From: Candidatus Staskawiczbacteria bacterium RIFCSPHIGHO2_02_FULL_42_22
GTDB taxonomy: Bacteria > Patescibacteriota > Minisyncoccia > Minisyncoccales > Staskawiczbacteraceae
DNA length: 38,790 nucleotides
Assembly (NCBI GenBank): GCA_001820175.1
Contig: MHOT01000026.1
Location: forward strand, 1-38,790
Direction: 5' to 3'
Positions 35,264 to 38,790 of this stretch are shown piece by piece. The position numbers were made by a program, and so were the translations under genes. The notes beneath the pieces were generated by a model. The model was given only the letters and a program-made list of their open reading frames with translations, ran no database searches and was not told the DNA's origin. Every line of letters begins with the position of its first letter. Position 1 is the first letter of the stretch.

Positions 35264-36010
35264 TCAGAATTTTGCCCAAGAATTTTGTTGATAATATTGC
35301 CATGGCCGCATCTGCTCAACCTGGGCTTTTTTAAGAATCATATCTTGAATATGCAATGCGGATTTTTTCTCAATAGCCGGCAAAAAAACGGTGTCTTTGT
35401 GCTCAAAGTTCTCATTTTGACCCTCTTCCCCGGAAATGGTAATCACAATATCGCTCATGCCCAGAATTTGATCCAACAAACTTCTTTGAATTTTAACATC
35501 TTGGATGTGGCGGTAAGGAATGACGGTTATATCTTCTGAAATTATGGAACAAACATTATGAAACCGCACTCCAAGTCTTGACGGATTTGCCAATCTTGGG
35601 CAGTTTTCACAAAAAATTTGTTTGCCGTAGCTACGGCTACGCCAAACATATTTTTTGCTCCAAGCCGCCCAATATTGCCAAACCGTCGGCAACTTTAGTG
35701 CGGTTTCATAATGTTTGTTCCATAGCCCCTTTTTAATTTTTAAATTTTTCTGGGCAATGAAAATTCCGTAGTGAATGTACTCAAGCCAACCGATGGCAAA
35801 CACCAAAACCAATGCAAATAACAAAAAGGCCAAAAAAAGAAGTAGCACATTAGCAGTCACTGCAACATAAGTTACCGGAATATAGTTTAGTGAAACTAGT
35901 CCCGCAAACAGCATGGGTACCAGCACAAAAAATACTCCACTTTTACGCAAAATCAGCATAAAAAGTGTTTTCTGCCCCAGTGGATGGTACGTATGAATAT
36001 TTTCTTCCAT
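35264..36010 (-). CDS. bPH2 (YdbS-like) membrane protein containing an in-frame 60-codon palindromic element insert
   Basis: Two TM segments, KIKKGL[WNKHYETALKLPTVWQYWAAW...RLGVRFHNVCSI]ISEDITVIPYRHIQDVKIQRSLLDQILGMSDIVI. Confidence 0.85.
   Translation of the reverse strand: MEENIHTYHPLGQKTLFMLILRKSGVFFVLVPMLFAGLVSLNYIPVTYVAVTANVLLLFLAFLLFALVLVFAIGWLEYIHYGIFIAQKNLKIKKGLWNKHYETALKLPTVWQYWAAWSKKYVWRSRSYGKQIFCENCPRLANPSRLGVRFHNVCSIISEDITVIPYRHIQDVKIQRSLLDQILGMSDIVITISGEEGQNENFEHKDTVFLPAIEKKSALHIQDMILKKAQVEQMRPWQYYQQNSWAKF
35545..35722 (-). mobile_element. 178-bp palindromic element, copy 4 (TGGAACAAACATTATG-arm type), flanked by TA, inside bPH2 CDS
   Basis: TA|TGGAACAAACATTATGAAACCGCACT...AGTGCGGTTTCATAATGTTTGTTCCA|TA; exactly 178 nt. 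Confidence 0.92.
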
Positions 36011-36118
36011 GCTTTGAATGCGATCCCAATATACGAATGCATACTAATAATACTAATGCTCGACGCGTACGTTTCGTTGATTCGGATCATTCGGATGAAT
36101 TCGTAGATTAGAATCGCA

Positions 36119-36358
36119 TTACTCAATGATACACCGTACCTCGTTTCCCTGACGAACCTCTAAAAAACCTGAATTTATTTCAAAAAAATGCTCTTTTCTA
36201 GCAACATCAACTACCTTCATAACTCCTGTCGTCAATTTACCAATATAGGTCTCATGGTTGTCCAACACCGTAATTTCACCCATCACCGTTTTGCAATTTA
36301 AAGACAATGCCTGTCCGGCAAATAATATTTTTTTGAGTGAATAGATAGAAATCTTCAT
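36119..36358 (-). CDS. atpC: ATP synthase epsilon subunit-like, short
   Basis: Downstream of atpD; GEITVLDNHETYIGKLTTGVMKV. Confidence 0.8.
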   Translation of the reverse strand: MKISIYSLKKILFAGQALSLNCKTVMGEITVLDNHETYIGKLTTGVMKVVDVARKEHFFEINSGFLEVRQGNEVRCIIE

Positions 36359-36360
36359 AA

Positions 36361-36495
36361 CGAATTTTCAATTATCAATTTTCAATTATCAATGAAGTAT
36401 TAAATTACTAAATTATCAAACCGACGTTTTCATCATTAAAAATTCGTTCCGTTGATAATTTATTGAAAATTGATACTTGATAATTGATAATTTAG
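36361..36495. repeat. Intergenic inverted repeat, CAATTTT/CAATTAT-heptamer family
   Basis: CAATTATCAATTTTCAATTATCAATG...TTGATAATTTATTGAAAATTGATACTTGATAATTG. Confidence 0.8.
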
Positions 36496-36498
36496 AAA

Positions 36499-37893
<1,395 letters not shown>

Positions 37894-37901
37894 TTATTAA
37901 A

Positions 37902-38486
37902 TTACAAACGAGGCAAACCGAGCAATTCAATGGCCCGATCTAGTCCGTATGCTTTTAAAAATCTTGTGCCAAAATTTTTTTGAGTATCAATACTATATTC
38001 GCCTCTATCCAAATCTTCCTTCATTGATCTAATCTGCGCCGCCAATCCCCAGGGAGTAATCTTATCCTCTTGCCTTGTCATATCGGTAGCTGGCGAAATC
38101 ATTCCCCCCATAAGAATCACCTCTCCTCTTGAGAGAATATCGCACAACTCATCAATCGAATTTGCCTTATTTGCTTCTTTGACTAATTGATCAGACCTAT
38201 ATTTTATTGTCTCAAATTCTTCGTCATACCAATTTTCTTGTTCTTCTTGATCCTTTTTTCTTTTTTTTAAATATGCAATCTCTTCTTCCCTTGAAGGCCC
38301 CTTTTTTTCTTTTAGCTCATAATATTCCCCCTCCTTATCTGTCTTCTTTTCCCAAACTTCCGGATTACCAGAACCCGATCTTTTTTCTAAATCTTCTGCC
38401 ATTTCCCTCAATCTTCGCGATTCTTCTGCTTGCTCTGAAGTTTCTCCTAATCCCTGATCATCTCTTAATTCTTCTTGATTTACCAT
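37902..38486 (-). CDS. Hypothetical charged protein between atpG and atpD
   Basis: 194-aa ORF, Glu/Lys-rich N-terminus. Confidence 0.65.
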   Translation of the reverse strand: MVNQEELRDDQGLGETSEQAEESRRLREMAEDLEKRSGSGNPEVWEKKTDKEGEYYELKEKKGPSREEEIAYLKKRKKDQEEQENWYDEEFETIKYRSDQLVKEANKANSIDELCDILSRGEVILMGGMISPATDMTRQEDKITPWGLAAQIRSMKEDLDRGEYSIDTQKNFGTRFLKAYGLDRAIELLGLPRL

Positions 38487-38512
38487 ATTTTTATTGAAAA
38501 TATTAGTATTCC

Positions 38513-38790
38513 CTAATTTAAACTTTCCGCTCCCGCGATAATTTCTGTAATTTCCTTGGTAATCGCCCCTTGCCTGGACTTATTGTACTGTAAATTAAGT
38601 GCCTGGCCCAAGTCGCTGGCGTTGTCGGAAGCGGTTTTCATGGCCATTCGACGAGCGGCGTGTTCCGAGGCATTGGCTTCTAAAATTAAGTGGTACATTT
38701 GCATAAAAAACAAATGCTTCACTAGGTCATCCAATATTTCTTTTGCCGATGGCTCAATTAAATACTCTTGCGGTTTGGTGTTATTTGGCA
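38513..38790 (-). CDS. atpG: ATP synthase gamma subunit, C-terminal part (runs off window)
   Basis: EANASEHAARRMAMKTASDNASDLGQALNLQYNKSRQGAITKEITEIIAGA. Confidence 0.9.
   Translation of the reverse strand, partial: PNNTKPQEYLIEPSAKEILDDLVKHLFFMQMYHLILEANASEHAARRMAMKTASDNASDLGQALNLQYNKSRQGAITKEITEIIAGAESLN

Overview
The window looks like part of a Patescibacteria/CPR (Parcubacteria-like) genome; this is inferred from gene content, the missing uL30 and the small-protein families. The minus strand carries a near-complete str-S10-spc ribosomal operon: S12, S7, fusA, tuf, S10, L3, L4, L23, L2, S19, L22, S3, L16, L29, S17, L14, L24, L5, S14, S8, L6, L18, S5, L15, secY, adk, map. Other genes include L28, an M50 protease, a second adenylate-kinase-like protein, a ComEC-like MBL hydrolase, a TrmH-like methyltransferase, an HD protein, SOD, tgt, a bPH2 protein and atpG(partial)-hyp-atpD-atpC. 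The most unusual content is a dense set of palindromic repeats. (1) A palindromic element of exactly 178 bp occurs four times. Each copy is flanked by TA (apparent TA target duplication), so each insertion adds 180 nt = 60 codons. One copy sits as an open in-frame insertion in a bPH2 protein and another splits hicA in frame, in the opposite orientation. (2) A ~24-nt palindrome appears in frame in L2, L23 and an adenylate-kinase-like gene. (3) Many gene junctions carry long inverted repeats whose arms are near-tandem 7-nt (also 9- and 10/11-nt) words, in several sequence families; one 4x7-nt tract is in frame in atpD. (4) Several other 120-220 bp palindromes are present, one splitting the L28 stop codon while keeping it a stop. 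(5) At least six promoter-SD-small ORF-terminator cassettes lie on the plus strand, mostly inside the ribosomal operon. Divergent 3'-end remnants of S7 and fusA suggest recombination in the str operon. All comparisons were made by eye; no searches were run.
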